Assembly (NCBI RefSeq): GCF_041860085.1 | Contig: NZ_CP124747.1 | Coordinates: 3,038,001-3,102,000, forward strand | DNA length: 64,000 nucleotides | From: Schlesneria sp. DSM 10557 | GTDB taxonomy: Bacteria > Planctomycetota > Planctomycetia > Planctomycetales > Planctomycetaceae | Direction: 5' to 3' | In this document: in pieces, positions 25,964 through 35,516 of the stretch | Layout: each line of letters begins with the position of its first letter | Numbering within the stretch: position 1 is the first letter of the stretch | Notes under the pieces: model-generated | Databases searched by the model: none | Seen by the model: only the letters and a program-made list of their open reading frames with translations | Told to the model about the DNA's origin: nothing | Translations under genes and position numbers: made by a program

Positions 25964-27895
25964 TCATTGCACAGGGACTGCTGGGGATTCGGCCTGCGGC
26001 ATCAGGTTTCCTTTCGAGTCGATCAGCAGCGGGCGAGACTCTGCGTCTACCAGCCGGAAATAAAGTGCCCAGCCTCCAGTCGCTTGAGAGACCTCAACCA
26101 GGAACAGATTGGCTCCCTTCCGCAGCTCAATCGATGCTTCATCGTCATCGGGTCTCGCAGAGCGGAGCGCCAATTTTTCCTGGACGATGTGACCGTTGAG
26201 CCAGATCCGCAGGCCGTCGTCGCTGCCGGTCAGCAGTTTGACCGTCTGGCGTTCCGGCGAATTGAATTTCAGCGCCGCATAGCCCGCCACGTTGACACGA
26301 TTTTCCTTGGGAAAGTGAGGCTCGAAATCGATCAATGCCTCGTCGCTCTCCACAACCGGGGCGGCCAGTGCCTTTCGTTGGATTTCAGTCAGCGTAGACG
26401 ATGTTGCGGCTGGAAATTGCTGATGATCGGTCCAGGGGAGCCACTTTTTCGCGAAACGCCAGGTGCGGATGAAGTTCCCTGCCTGCTGGAGTTGCGAGAG
26501 ACTTTGGGAACGACTTTCCCCCTCATCATCGATAGCATTCACCGTCCAATCTTTTCCCGGGGCCAGTTGCCTGATCTCGTCGGCACTGAGCACAACTTCT
26601 TTCGGGGGTGATGTCCCCTCTGACCAGAAGTCGCGGAACCCACGAGCATCATCGTTGACCGAGAACGAGACGTACCTCACCCCCCGCTCCGCTCGAACTC
26701 GCAAGTTACCAGTGGACCGATCCAGACGGAACGTCGGCCATTTTTGTTCGGTCCCGTACCGACGTTCATCGAGCTGAAACCACCGACTCGCGCGCAGTGA
26801 TGCGGCACTGACCGGTGCAAAGTAAGCGACATCCCGATCTGCGAAGGGGATCGGTTGTTCGTTGTGTTGACTGCGTGGTTCGATCAGCGTGAAAGCCCGG
26901 TTCAGATGGTCGAAGCCCCGTGTCATGATGCACAGATTGTCGGTACAGTGCGGCAGCCCGAATGCATGCCCCATTTCATGCAGCGTCGCACCCATCGTAG
27001 TTGCAGCAGTGGCCCACACGGTCTTGCGTCCGGCACTGTCTTCGTGAACTTTTTCTGCGTCGATCGGGGTCTCATCTCCGAAGACACGAAAAGTGTCCTG
27101 CAGGGTATTCGGCCACGTGAAGATACTTCCCCCTCCGAACAACCCCAGCTTGCCTCCCCCGAGCGCCGTATGCGCGAAGACTTTCTTCTGGACCGGATCG
27201 AACCGAGTGTACGCTGCGATCACAATGTTCTTGGAATGGGAATCAGGAAATTGATGGCCGACCCACTCGTTGACATGGCCGTACCAGTCGTTATCGCTTA
27301 ACCCGTAGTAATAGGAGGCAGGCTTCTCTCCCTTGAGAGCATGAATCTTGATCCGACCACGATTATCAAACTCAAGATTGAATGTATGTCGCCCCAGGCC
27401 GATGTCGTTCAGCCGCTCTGCGGTGAACGTCTGCAGCAGCTTGATCGCGGTATCAAGTTTATCGGCATAGTTCTGCGGATCCCCGTCGAACTGCGACTGG
27501 TAGTCAGTTTCCCCTGTACTGTCGGTCATGTAGATGACGCGCACGAAATAGGGGTTCGTCTGAGGATGATAGTGCAGCACAAGTTCGATCGCGTTCGATC
27601 CAGCACTCACGCGCAATTGGTTTTCACCCGGCACCAGTTCTGCGAGTGCACGGAAATTCCCGTCCAGGGCAACACCAGCGATTTGCCGTGAAGGTCTTTG
27701 AGACGACCTGTTCTCAACGACGACCTCTTTGGCCGATCGATCTTTCAGCTCCCCGCGCAGCAGCGCCACGGGATACCGAATTGTCGAACCCGACTCGTGA
27801 TTGGTGACCTTGATTCCTTCTCCCTGCACCGGTGCAGCCAGCAGAGTTGCGAACCCAATCGCACATGGCAGCAAAAACCAACGTGTCATCGTCAT
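25964..27895 (-). CDS. Secreted zinc metallopeptidase (metzincin-like) with C-terminal PA14-like domain
   Basis: About 643 residues with a signal peptide (residues 1-26, ending VQGEG). A beta-rich N-terminal domain is followed by a catalytic region with HEMGHAFGLPH near residue 306, the metzincin HExxHxxGxxH zinc site, and CIMTRG downstream as a probable Met-turn. The pattern resembles the putative-peptidase family that includes yeast YIL108W (Pfam Metallopep), from memory of that family. The last ~150 residues (LIDFEPHFPKENRVN, LLTGSDDGLRIWLNGHIV, ELRKGANLFLVEVSQATGGWALYFRL) form a PA14-like carbohydrate- or surface-binding module. The start is ATG at 27895. Probably extracellular; substrate unknown. 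Confidence 0.86.
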   Translation of the reverse strand: MTMTRWFLLPCAIGFATLLAAPVQGEGIKVTNHESGSTIRYPVALLRGELKDRSAKEVVVENRSSQRPSRQIAGVALDGNFRALAELVPGENQLRVSAGSNAIELVLHYHPQTNPYFVRVIYMTDSTGETDYQSQFDGDPQNYADKLDTAIKLLQTFTAERLNDIGLGRHTFNLEFDNRGRIKIHALKGEKPASYYYGLSDNDWYGHVNEWVGHQFPDSHSKNIVIAAYTRFDPVQKKVFAHTALGGGKLGLFGGGSIFTWPNTLQDTFRVFGDETPIDAEKVHEDSAGRKTVWATAATTMGATLHEMGHAFGLPHCTDNLCIMTRGFDHLNRAFTLIEPRSQHNEQPIPFADRDVAYFAPVSAASLRASRWFQLDERRYGTEQKWPTFRLDRSTGNLRVRAERGVRYVSFSVNDDARGFRDFWSEGTSPPKEVVLSADEIRQLAPGKDWTVNAIDDEGESRSQSLSQLQQAGNFIRTWRFAKKWLPWTDHQQFPAATSSTLTEIQRKALAAPVVESDEALIDFEPHFPKENRVNVAGYAALKFNSPERQTVKLLTGSDDGLRIWLNGHIVQEKLALRSARPDDDEASIELRKGANLFLVEVSQATGGWALYFRLVDAESRPLLIDSKGNLMPQAESPAVPVQ

Positions 27896-28351
27896 CAATC
27901 AGACCCCCAATTGTTCGCGTTCGGTGCGAAACTCCGTCGCGTGATGCGGAACACTTTAATCATTTCGAACGCCGAAATGACAGAGGCGTCTGACAACATG
28001 GCACAGCACTCTTGTCGTCACAGCCTCCGTCCCGGCGGATTCACCATGTGAGTCGAACGACAGCACGACGAGAGACCGGAGCCGCTGCTTTTCCGAGGGA
28101 AATTCAAGACGGCGCCGGGTGTGGATCGAAAACATTCACCACTTGGGCAGTTCATCGGCTGTCATTGAAAGACTCACCAGCGTCAGCGGCCACGCTCTCA
28201 CTGAGCCACCTGCCGCGGCTGGAATCCACTTACGCAAATCGGATCGCCTCACGCTGATTCGTTGTTTGGAAATAGTCCATCTCGACGTATTCCCCCTTAA
28301 ACCGTAGAATTTGATCAATGCCGTCTACCAATCCTTTTGGACACTCGTCCG
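27896..28351. other. Divergent intergenic region
   Basis: About 450 bases between the metallopeptidase gene (minus) and the SirB1-like gene (plus). It should hold promoters for both directions, but I cannot identify clear boxes. Small ORFs here look random. Confidence 0.4.
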
Positions 28352-29191
28352 ATGCCCGTTGACACCAGATTCACTGCCGATCACGAATTCTGCAAGCTGT
28401 TGGCACGCCGACAGGATGTGGATCTGATACGCGTGTCGCTCGAGTTGGCGCGAGACGCCCAACCGAACCTGAACTTTGACCATACCCTGGAATGGATCAA
28501 CCGGCGTTCAAGTGAGCTCCGCAGCCACATCACTCGCTTGAGATCCGACCGGGATGTGCTGAATGAACTCGTACGTTGCCTGGCGGGTACCCACGGGTTG
28601 CACGGGGACAAAGACGCTTACTTACGTGCCGAAAGCAGTTATATCAACAGGGTGATCGAGACGGGTGTCGGCATTCCGATCAGCCTGTCGATGGTCTACG
28701 TGGCAGTCGCGCAAGGTGCCGGAATCGAACTGAACGGCGTTGCCGCCCCCATGCACTTTCTGACCCGCATTGACACCATCCAAGGTCCGTTCTTCATCAA
28801 CGCGTTCCACGCGGGTGAGGTCCTTAACTACGACGACTGCATCGAATGGATCGAATCGCTGAGTGGTCTGAGCAGCGAAGAAATTGAACGATCGCTGGAA
28901 CCAGCCCGCCCTCGCGAAGTGGTTATTCGAATGTTGAATAACCTGAAGGCGCTGCATGTGACGCAAGAATGCTGGGAACAGGCATGGCGTGTCCAGTGTC
29001 GGTTACTGGCACTGCATAACGAGGCGTTCGATCAGCGACGCGACCTGGCCCTGATTGCAATTAAAGCGAACCGTCCCGGCGTGGCGGTCGATCTCTTGCA
29101 GAGGTGCTTGAAGGACTGTCTGAACAAAGATCGTCCGATGCTCCTGCAACAGTTGCGGACCGCTGAGCACAATCTGTCGAAGTGGAATTGA
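28352..29191 (+). CDS. SirB1-like transglutaminase-fold protein with TPR tail
   Basis: A protein of about 279 residues of the SirB1/transglutaminase-like family. The central part ESSYINRVIETGVGIPISLSMVYVAVAQGAGIELNGVAAPMHFLTRI holds the family's GIPISLSMVY and P-x-H-F landmarks; the cysteine of true transglutaminases is replaced (IPISLS), as is usual in SirB1 proteins. A C-terminal TPR-like region covers about residues 195-275. SirB1 homologues are widespread but their biochemical role is unsettled. ATG at 28352 is preferred to the TTG at 28337. It probably forms an operon with thymidylate kinase, which starts 28 bases after its stop. Confidence 0.85.
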   Translation: MPVDTRFTADHEFCKLLARRQDVDLIRVSLELARDAQPNLNFDHTLEWINRRSSELRSHITRLRSDRDVLNELVRCLAGTHGLHGDKDAYLRAESSYINRVIETGVGIPISLSMVYVAVAQGAGIELNGVAAPMHFLTRIDTIQGPFFINAFHAGEVLNYDDCIEWIESLSGLSSEEIERSLEPARPREVVIRMLNNLKALHVTQECWEQAWRVQCRLLALHNEAFDQRRDLALIAIKANRPGVAVDLLQRCLKDCLNKDRPMLLQQLRTAEHNLSKWN

Positions 29192-29219
29192 TCAACGCAC
29201 AATTGAAGGGTCTGCGAAT

Positions 29220-29894
29220 TTGTGTCTGCTTATTGCCATCGAGGGAATCGATGGGTCCGGCAAAGGGACCCAAGCCGCGAAACTCCATGCTTATCTGCTT
29301 GCCAGGGGCCGCAAAAGCGCGCTGCTCAGTTTCCCACGCTATCAAAAGACCCAGTTCGGACTGAAGATCGGTGAGTTTCTCAACGGCAAATTCGGGACCC
29401 TCGAAACCGTCCACCCGCTGCTCGCGTCACTCCTCTTCGCTGGGGACCGCTTCGAATCGCGGGAACTGATCGAGCAGACCATCGCCAGTCACGAGATCGT
29501 CGTTTTCGATCGCTACGTCGCGTCGAATGTGGCTCATCAGGGAGCGAAGACGACGGGACAAGAGCGAACAAAGTTGATCGAGTGGATTCTGCATCTCGAA
29601 CACACGATCTATCAACTTCCCCACGCTCATCGAAATCTCTTTCTGGACATCAATGTCCCGCTGGCCCAGCAACTGATTGCGGCCAAATCAAAACGGGACT
29701 ACACCGAGAAAAACGCCGATCTCCAGGAGGCGGATACCGACTACCTGCACCAGGTTCGTTCGGTCTATCTGGAACTGGCGACGGGGCCGAACTGGACCAC
29801 GATTCCCTGCGAATCGCCGCATGGCCTGCGAACAATCGACGAGATTGCAGCGGATATCGTGGCAACCGTGGAATCGCTCGCCGGAGCCCTCTAG
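29220..29894 (+). CDS. tmk: Thymidylate kinase
   Basis: Phosphorylates dTMP to dTDP for DNA synthesis. 224 residues with P-loop EGIDGSGKGTQ (residues 8-18), the DR(Y/H) motif in VVFDRYVASNVAHQGA, and the C-terminal YTEKNADLQEADTDYLHQVRSVYLELA helix typical for the family. The start is TTG at 29220 with GAAGGG 9 bases upstream. Follows the SirB1-like gene closely and is probably co-transcribed with it. It is slightly longer than E. coli Tmk (213) and resembles the eukaryote-like subgroup in the central LID area. Confidence 0.93.
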   Translation: MCLLIAIEGIDGSGKGTQAAKLHAYLLARGRKSALLSFPRYQKTQFGLKIGEFLNGKFGTLETVHPLLASLLFAGDRFESRELIEQTIASHEIVVFDRYVASNVAHQGAKTTGQERTKLIEWILHLEHTIYQLPHAHRNLFLDINVPLAQQLIAAKSKRDYTEKNADLQEADTDYLHQVRSVYLELATGPNWTTIPCESPHGLRTIDEIAADIVATVESLAGAL

Positions 29895-30029
29895 ACCTTC
29901 TCCGGAAGGCGACCGGGGTTTGAGGAAGCAGGTCGATTCGGCCCAGTAGTCTACTCTCTGTGTCCGTCTTGCTTTAGGATGTCAGAGGTCGATTCACCTC
30001 ACGCATCCCCCCTGCTCAGGAGCCCGGTC

Positions 30030-31295
30030 GTGATCCGAATTTCTCGCCGTAGTGCTATTCTGCAACTCGCTCTCGTCGCACTCATCGTCAGCTCCTCGGT
30101 CCGCCCGTTGCGGGCCCAGTCAGCTCCCGCCGAACAACGGGAACAACAGGCCGCACTGACGATTGCACGTTGCGGCCAGGGGTGGCTGGAGACCATCGAC
30201 GGATACCCGGTGCTTCACCTGAAGGGAACCCCTTACGAGATGGGGTTTCAGCACGGGGCATTACTGCGGGAACATTGCCGCCAGAATATGAAGGCAATTC
30301 TTGTTGATAAGGCAGAGGAGGTCAAACTGGTTGACTTCGGGCCGATTAAGGTCACGCCACGAACGGCGATCGACATGATCGTGGCGTTTCAGCAACCTCA
30401 TGTAGCCCCCCGTTACTTCGAAGAGATGGACGGACTCGCGGCCGGATCAGGCCTTCCCGTGGCGGACGTGCTCGCGGGGAATTTCATTCCAGAACTGTTT
30501 CATTGCAGCGGCTTCGCACTCGCCAAGTCAGCCACACAGAACGGGAACCTGCTGCACGGCCGGGTCCTCGACTACGCCATCGACTGGGGACTGCAGGACC
30601 ATGCCGTGATTGTCGTCTATGAACCGGATGGTCGGTTGCCATGGGTCAACGTGAGTTATGCGGGTTTCATCGGTTCGGTCACCGGGATGAATATCGAACA
30701 GATCTCCGTGGGGGAAATGGGAGGTGGGGGACTGGGACACTGGAATGGCCGGCCGATGGCCCTGCTCGTACGTGATGCCCTGGAGACAGCCAGTTCGCTC
30801 GATGAGGCGATTGCGACATTTCGGGATGGCCCCCGCACTTGCCAGTACTACTACGTGATTGCGGATGGCAAAACGAATGAAGCAGTCGGGATGGAAGCCT
30901 CATGGGATGTCTTCTCGGTCATTGAGCCGGGGGAATCACATCCCCTGCTGCCCAATCCGGTCAAGGATTGTGTGCTGCTCTCTGCTGGCGACCGCTACCA
31001 GGAACTGACTCGACAGGCACAAACGGGCTACGGAACCTTTACCGCAGAAAGTGCACTCCGTTTGATGGACCGCCCCATCGCGATGAAGTCGAACTTGCAC
31101 AATGTTCTGTTCGAACCGGCGACATCGAAATTCTGGGTTGCCAACGCGACATCCGACAAAAAGCCTGCCGCAGAACAACCGTATGCAAAGTTCCAGCTCT
31201 CGGAACTGCTCAAGCGGCGCCCCGACCCGAACAGTCGCGAGCTCCCCAAGCCCGACCGGATCAGCCAGCGCCCCGTGAGCTCACAACCAAACTGA
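30030..31295 (+). CDS. C45-type autoproteolytic acyltransferase/amidohydrolase, secreted
   Basis: About 421 residues. N-terminal signal with a twin-arginine-like motif (ISRRSAILQLALVALIV) cleaved near LRAQS. The catalytic region PELFHCSGFALAKSATQNGNLLHGRVLDY contains the candidate nucleophile Cys159 (family layout: N-terminal Cys freed by autocleavage, then G-R-x-x-D/N). LHLKGTPYEMGFQHGALLREH is the conserved N-terminal segment of C45/phospholipase B-like proteins. I prefer the GTG at 30030 because AGGAG lies 7 bases upstream, rather than the ATG at 29979 with no spacing for a ribosome-binding site. Substrate unknown; likely an amide or lipid-linked bond in the periplasm. Confidence 0.85.
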   Translation: MIRISRRSAILQLALVALIVSSSVRPLRAQSAPAEQREQQAALTIARCGQGWLETIDGYPVLHLKGTPYEMGFQHGALLREHCRQNMKAILVDKAEEVKLVDFGPIKVTPRTAIDMIVAFQQPHVAPRYFEEMDGLAAGSGLPVADVLAGNFIPELFHCSGFALAKSATQNGNLLHGRVLDYAIDWGLQDHAVIVVYEPDGRLPWVNVSYAGFIGSVTGMNIEQISVGEMGGGGLGHWNGRPMALLVRDALETASSLDEAIATFRDGPRTCQYYYVIADGKTNEAVGMEASWDVFSVIEPGESHPLLPNPVKDCVLLSAGDRYQELTRQAQTGYGTFTAESALRLMDRPIAMKSNLHNVLFEPATSKFWVANATSDKKPAAEQPYAKFQLSELLKRRPDPNSRELPKPDRISQRPVSSQPN

Positions 31296-31310
31296 CTCGC
31301 ACAACTCAAG

Positions 31311-31340
31311 CGGACAGCACGGTGCAGACCGTGCTGTCCG
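31311..31340 (+). terminator. Hairpin after the C45 hydrolase gene
   Basis: Perfect 13-bp arms (CGGACAGCACGGT and its complement at 31328-31340) with a 4-base GCAG loop, 15 bases after the stop codon. No T-tract follows, so termination may be factor-dependent, or the hairpin may stabilise the transcript end. Confidence 0.6.
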
Positions 31341-31453
31341 GGTCAAAGATCGGCTGAACTGAAGAAACGGCTTCATCGACCGTTCCACAGAATCTCGCAG
31401 CCACTTTCACATTGTTCGGGGTCGCGCTCGCCTGAACTTCAAGTGGTGAGGAC

Positions 31454-32749
31454 TTAAGAACGAGTCGTCGTCTCGGGGACCGCCGGCCTTTCGCGCGGGG
31501 CGTTGAATCTCCATTCCTTGGTCACGATCAGACGGGCACCGCGGCGGAATGACAAATACGACCAGGCCCACTTCGAAACAACCAGAAACCGGTTCTGGAA
31601 CCCGGTCAGGTAATAGATGTGAACGACCAGCCAGATCACCCAGGCAAAGAAGCCAGCCAGTTTGTAACCGCCCCCCTCCACAACAGCGCGACTGCGTCCA
31701 ATCGTCGCCATCTGCCCTTTATCCACGAACTGAAATGGCTTTCGCGTTCGTCCCGCAAGATCATCACGAATCAGTTGAGCGAGATAGCGTCCCTGCTGCA
31801 TGGCCACGGGCGCTGTTCCGGGTAACGGCCGCCCTGTCTGATGCGTGAAATTCGCCTGGTCACCCGCGATGAAGACTCGTGGATGCCCTTTGACGCTCAG
31901 GTCCGGTTCCACGACGACACGCCCCTGCCGGTCGACTTCAAAACCCGCCGCCTGCCCGAGTGACGAGGCTTTCACCCCTGCGGCCCAGAGTACGGTGGCC
32001 GACGAAATTCTTTCGTTGCCAATTTCCACCCCGTCCTCGTCGATCTTGGTGACAGCACTTCCGGTCCAGATCTGAACCCCGAGTTGCTCCAGATCACGCG
32101 CCGCTCGCGACGATGACTTCTCGCTGAACATATTCAGAATGCGGGGCCCTGCCTCCAGCAGAACGACACGGGCCGAAGCGGCGTCGATGTTGCGAAAGTC
32201 TCGAGCGAGAGTGAATCGGCTCATCTCACCAATCGCCCCAGCCAGTTCCACGCCGGTCGGGCCTCCGCCGACAACCACGAACGTCAACAACCGCTTGCGA
32301 GCTTCCGGTGAAGTACTGCATTCCGCCTCTTCATAGGCCGACAGCACCCGTCGCCGAATCTCGGTGGCCTGCTCGAGCGTTTTCAGTCCCGGTGCGTTCT
32401 CTTCCCATTCGTCATGACCGAAATAGCTGTGTCGTGAGCCGCATGCGAGCACGAGGTAGTCATATCCGACTTCTCCAAAGTCCGCGCAAACGCATTGTCG
32501 CTGCACGTCAACGGACTGGACTTCCCCCTGCAGCACACGGACGTTGCGGTACCGGGAGAGCACGCTGCGAATCGGCGCAGCGATCTCTGCAGGGCTCAGC
32601 CCTGCCATGGCAACCTGGTACAGGAGTGGCTGAAAAAGATGATGGTTGGTTCGATCAAGCAATGTCACATCGAGATCGGCAACGTTGCCCAGTCCCTTGG
32701 CGAGATTCAGACCCGCGAAACCACCCCCAACGATCACAACACGTGGCAT
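31454..32749 (-). CDS. ndh: Type II NADH:quinone oxidoreductase (NDH-2)
   Basis: A membrane-associated flavoenzyme passing electrons from NADH to quinone without proton pumping. About 431 residues, starting with the FAD-binding motif RVVIVGGGFAGLNLA; the second dinucleotide motif FVVVGGGPTGVELAGAIGEM binds NADH, and VFIAGDQANFT is the FAD-contact segment. The C-terminal hydrophobic helix (FFAWVIWLVVHIYYLTGF) plus a basic segment is the usual NDH-2 membrane anchor. ATG at 32749 begins directly with the Rossmann strand; an in-frame TTG at 32779 is an alternative. Stand-alone gene. Confidence 0.94.
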   Translation of the reverse strand: MPRVVIVGGGFAGLNLAKGLGNVADLDVTLLDRTNHHLFQPLLYQVAMAGLSPAEIAAPIRSVLSRYRNVRVLQGEVQSVDVQRQCVCADFGEVGYDYLVLACGSRHSYFGHDEWEENAPGLKTLEQATEIRRRVLSAYEEAECSTSPEARKRLLTFVVVGGGPTGVELAGAIGEMSRFTLARDFRNIDAASARVVLLEAGPRILNMFSEKSSSRAARDLEQLGVQIWTGSAVTKIDEDGVEIGNERISSATVLWAAGVKASSLGQAAGFEVDRQGRVVVEPDLSVKGHPRVFIAGDQANFTHQTGRPLPGTAPVAMQQGRYLAQLIRDDLAGRTRKPFQFVDKGQMATIGRSRAVVEGGGYKLAGFFAWVIWLVVHIYYLTGFQNRFLVVSKWAWSYLSFRRGARLIVTKEWRFNAPRERPAVPETTTRS

Positions 32750-32959
32750 GAAACGAGATCCATTCGAATTAAAGAGCAAGTACAGGCAACCTGACTAAAT
32801 CGCCGGAGCCGGGCGTGCTGAAGTTGAGGTTGATTTCCCTGCCCCTAAATGTCAATGCCTGAAACGAAACATGCCGAACTAAATCGTCTTACATGTTAAT
32901 GGCCTGATATGAATGAATTTCAAAGTCTTATCACAACAAAAAACAATCATATGACAGTG

Positions 32960-33979
32960 CTAACATTCCGGCGTGAATTCCAGCTTTTCGAGCGTTTCTT
33001 CACTCGGTTTGAGCAGATGCGATGTTTCAAATAGATGCGGCAGCCAATCGCAAGGAAGCAGTTTCGGACAGACCCTTCGGTACCCCACATAGGATGTAGT
33101 CAGCCGTGGGTTTATCTCGATGAGAATCGGTTCCCCCTGCGGGGTCAGTACCAGGTCCATCCCCACATACCCTGCCAGACCGTCGATCGCACGACAGACG
33201 CGAACCACCAGTTCGTGAATGGCCTCTCTCGATGCATCAGACAAGACTGCAGGAATCAGGCCACCCCGATATTGAAACCGGCCATCGTCTGACAGTCGCT
33301 GCTCGGCAATCGGCAGAAACTCCACGTGACGTCCATCGTGGCTGATGTTGAGGCCCATCGAGAGTGCACGCCCCACGAGATAAGGTTGCCAGAGGCAGTG
33401 GTCTGTTTGGCCTGCAAGTTCATACTCGGCCGCTGCCTGCCGGAACTCATCCCGGTTGCGGACCAGAAACGTCAGGCAAGACCCTGCACCGTCGAGTGGC
33501 TTGAGCACGATCGGACCCGCATCGAGTTGCGGCTCTTGCGCAAAATCGACGAGATGCGTCCGTGGGGTGGGAATCCCCAGAGCCTGCAGAAAGTGAGACA
33601 ACCGAAGTTTGTCTCCACACAGTTCAATCGCCTCGGGCGTGCAGTTCCAGGAGACCGCCTGTGAGGCTCGCACAAGTCGGCATCGCTCGGCTAGCAGACC
33701 ATCAGTCTCGGGCGCGATAACGAGGACATGGTCTACGTCATGAATCAATCTGGCAAACCACTTCGCTTCCTCCGCGGCACTTTCGACGATGATTGTCTGA
33801 ATCGGATCAGGAAGCGCCAGACCGGGTTCTAAAGTTGTCACCACAACCGTCCCGGGAAGCCTTGCAATGTCTACGGCGACAGCCCGCAGCATGGCGAGCC
33901 CTTCTCGTCGCATCGACGCCGACACACGTGCCCCCGCGCATGCTCCACCCACGAGATATTCAGAAACAAAGACGTGCAC
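32960..33979 (-). CDS. ATP-grasp ligase, possibly related to tyramine-glutamate ligase MfnD
   Basis: A protein of about 339 residues with the ATP-grasp fold: an N-terminal Rossmann-like part (HVFVSEYLVGG...LAMLRAVAVDIARLPG), a central ATP-binding part (DKLRLSHFLQALGIPTP, IVLKPLDGAGSCLTF) and the Mg-binding end GYVGMDLVLTPQGEPILIEINPRLTTSYVG. ATP-grasp enzymes of this shape join a carboxylate to an amine. MfnD-like and related proteins occur with tetrahydromethanopterin/methanofuran C1 genes, which many planctomycetes carry, so that link is plausible, but no such genes are next to it. The start is GTG at 33979, preceded by GGAG with ideal spacing. Confidence 0.82.
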   Translation of the reverse strand: MHVFVSEYLVGGACAGARVSASMRREGLAMLRAVAVDIARLPGTVVVTTLEPGLALPDPIQTIIVESAAEEAKWFARLIHDVDHVLVIAPETDGLLAERCRLVRASQAVSWNCTPEAIELCGDKLRLSHFLQALGIPTPRTHLVDFAQEPQLDAGPIVLKPLDGAGSCLTFLVRNRDEFRQAAAEYELAGQTDHCLWQPYLVGRALSMGLNISHDGRHVEFLPIAEQRLSDDGRFQYRGGLIPAVLSDASREAIHELVVRVCRAIDGLAGYVGMDLVLTPQGEPILIEINPRLTTSYVGYRRVCPKLLPCDWLPHLFETSHLLKPSEETLEKLEFTPEC

Positions 33980-34311
33980 GATGACTCCGCTCAGGATTCG
34001 TCTCCATCGCCAGCCGATCATAGCCGCTGAAGCGCGCTCACGTCAGCGGGAAATCAAGCAACTGGCCGGGGCCGGCAACGGGGAACTTCGTGCGGAGAAC
34101 AGCCCGGTGCTCGAAGATATCGAATAACCGGCCTTACAAGTGAGCTGGGAGTCACCGCCCCAAAGAGGCTGAGATCCTGCAATCGATGGCAAACTGCGGA
34201 CCGAGCCGATATGCTCCAAATTCATTCGAAATGGGTTTCTGACAGGCATTTCAACCCGTTTCGAGTCGAACTCTCCCACACTCCTGATTCGGCATTCTTG
34301 AGGAACATATC
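33980..34311. other. Divergent intergenic region
   Basis: About 330 bases between the ATP-grasp gene (minus) and a Gfo/Idh gene (plus). No gene or clear terminator is visible; both promoters must lie here. Confidence 0.4.
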
Positions 34312-35511
34312 ATGGAAACGACCAATGGCTCTCTCAACCGCAAACTGCGAATGGCGCTCGTCGGCGGGGGGCAGGGTTCGTTCATTGGCCGCGTTCACGC
34401 AACCGCAGCCGTGCTGGACAATCGAGCGGCACTCGTCGCTGGTGCACTCTCTTCGGATCCCGCCCGCGCCAAGGCGTCGGCTCCGGCCTATGACATCGCC
34501 GAAGACCGTGCATACACCTCGTTCGACGAACTCTGCAAGAAAGAAGCAGCGCTGTCGGCCGAAAAGCGAATTGATTTCGTGACCGTCGCCACGCCCAACC
34601 ACACGCACTTCGCCGTGGCCAAGGCAGCGCTGTCAGCCGGGTTCAACGTCATCTGCGACAAACCAATGACGTTTGATCTGGTGCAGGCCGAAGAATTGCT
34701 AACTCTTGTTGAAAAATCCGGTGCGGTCTTCGCTGTTAGCCATAACTACACAGGTTACCCACTCGTCCGCCAGGCACGCGAGATGATTCTCGCGGGGGAA
34801 CTGGGCGAGATTCAGGCGGTTCGATCGAACTACATTCAGGGCTGGCTGCGCACCCGGCTGGAGGAATCCGATCAAAAGCAGGCCGCCTGGCGCACGGATC
34901 CATCCAAGTCGGGCGCCGCAGGCTGCTTCGGCGATATTGGAACTCACGCTTACAATCTGGCTCGCTTCATGACCGGGCTGCTGCCCGATAAGGTCTCGTG
35001 CCACCTGAAAGCCTTCGAACAGGGCCGGTTGCTGGACGACTACGGCCACGCAATCATCCGTATGGAAAACGGCGGACTGTGTACCGTGACCGCCAGCCAG
35101 ATTTCGCATGGTCGTGAAAATGACCTCTTCATCGAAATCGACGGTACCAAAGGGGCACTCTCGTGGCGGCAGGAAAATCCGAACGAGATGATCGTCCGCC
35201 AGAACGGAAAGCCACACTCGATCTACACACGCGATCCGAATGCACCCTACATGACGGGTTCCGGAAAGGCGGCCTGCCGGTTGCCGAGCGGACATCCCGA
35301 GGCGTTCTTCGAAGCGTTTGCCAACGTCTACCGATTCGCCTATGACGACATGGTCAAACGGGCCGCAGGTCAATCATTCGATCGACAAAACAGTATCTAC
35401 CCCAACATTTATGACGGCGTCGAGGGGATGTATTTCATTCAGCAGTGCGTCGCAAGCAGTGCTCATGACGGTGCATGGCTGCCGCTGAAACACCCCGCAG
35501 CACGAAGATAG
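34312..35511 (+). CDS. Gfo/Idh/MocA-family oxidoreductase
   Basis: A 399-residue NAD(P)-dependent dehydrogenase of the sugar/inositol type. N-terminal Rossmann fold (RMALVGGGQGSFIGRVHATAAV), VTVATPNHTHFAVAKAALSAGFNVICDKPM with the conserved K-P motif (here D-K-P), and GDIGTHAYNLARFMTG carrying the catalytic D-x-x-x-H pattern. No signal peptide, so cytoplasmic. GAGGA lies upstream of the ATG. The following small membrane-protein gene starts 5 bases after its stop and is probably in the same transcript. Likely acts on a sugar or sugar acid; the exact substrate cannot be told. Confidence 0.92.
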   Translation: METTNGSLNRKLRMALVGGGQGSFIGRVHATAAVLDNRAALVAGALSSDPARAKASAPAYDIAEDRAYTSFDELCKKEAALSAEKRIDFVTVATPNHTHFAVAKAALSAGFNVICDKPMTFDLVQAEELLTLVEKSGAVFAVSHNYTGYPLVRQAREMILAGELGEIQAVRSNYIQGWLRTRLEESDQKQAAWRTDPSKSGAAGCFGDIGTHAYNLARFMTGLLPDKVSCHLKAFEQGRLLDDYGHAIIRMENGGLCTVTASQISHGRENDLFIEIDGTKGALSWRQENPNEMIVRQNGKPHSIYTRDPNAPYMTGSGKAACRLPSGHPEAFFEAFANVYRFAYDDMVKRAAGQSFDRQNSIYPNIYDGVEGMYFIQQCVASSAHDGAWLPLKHPAARR

Positions 35512-35516
35512 TCGAT

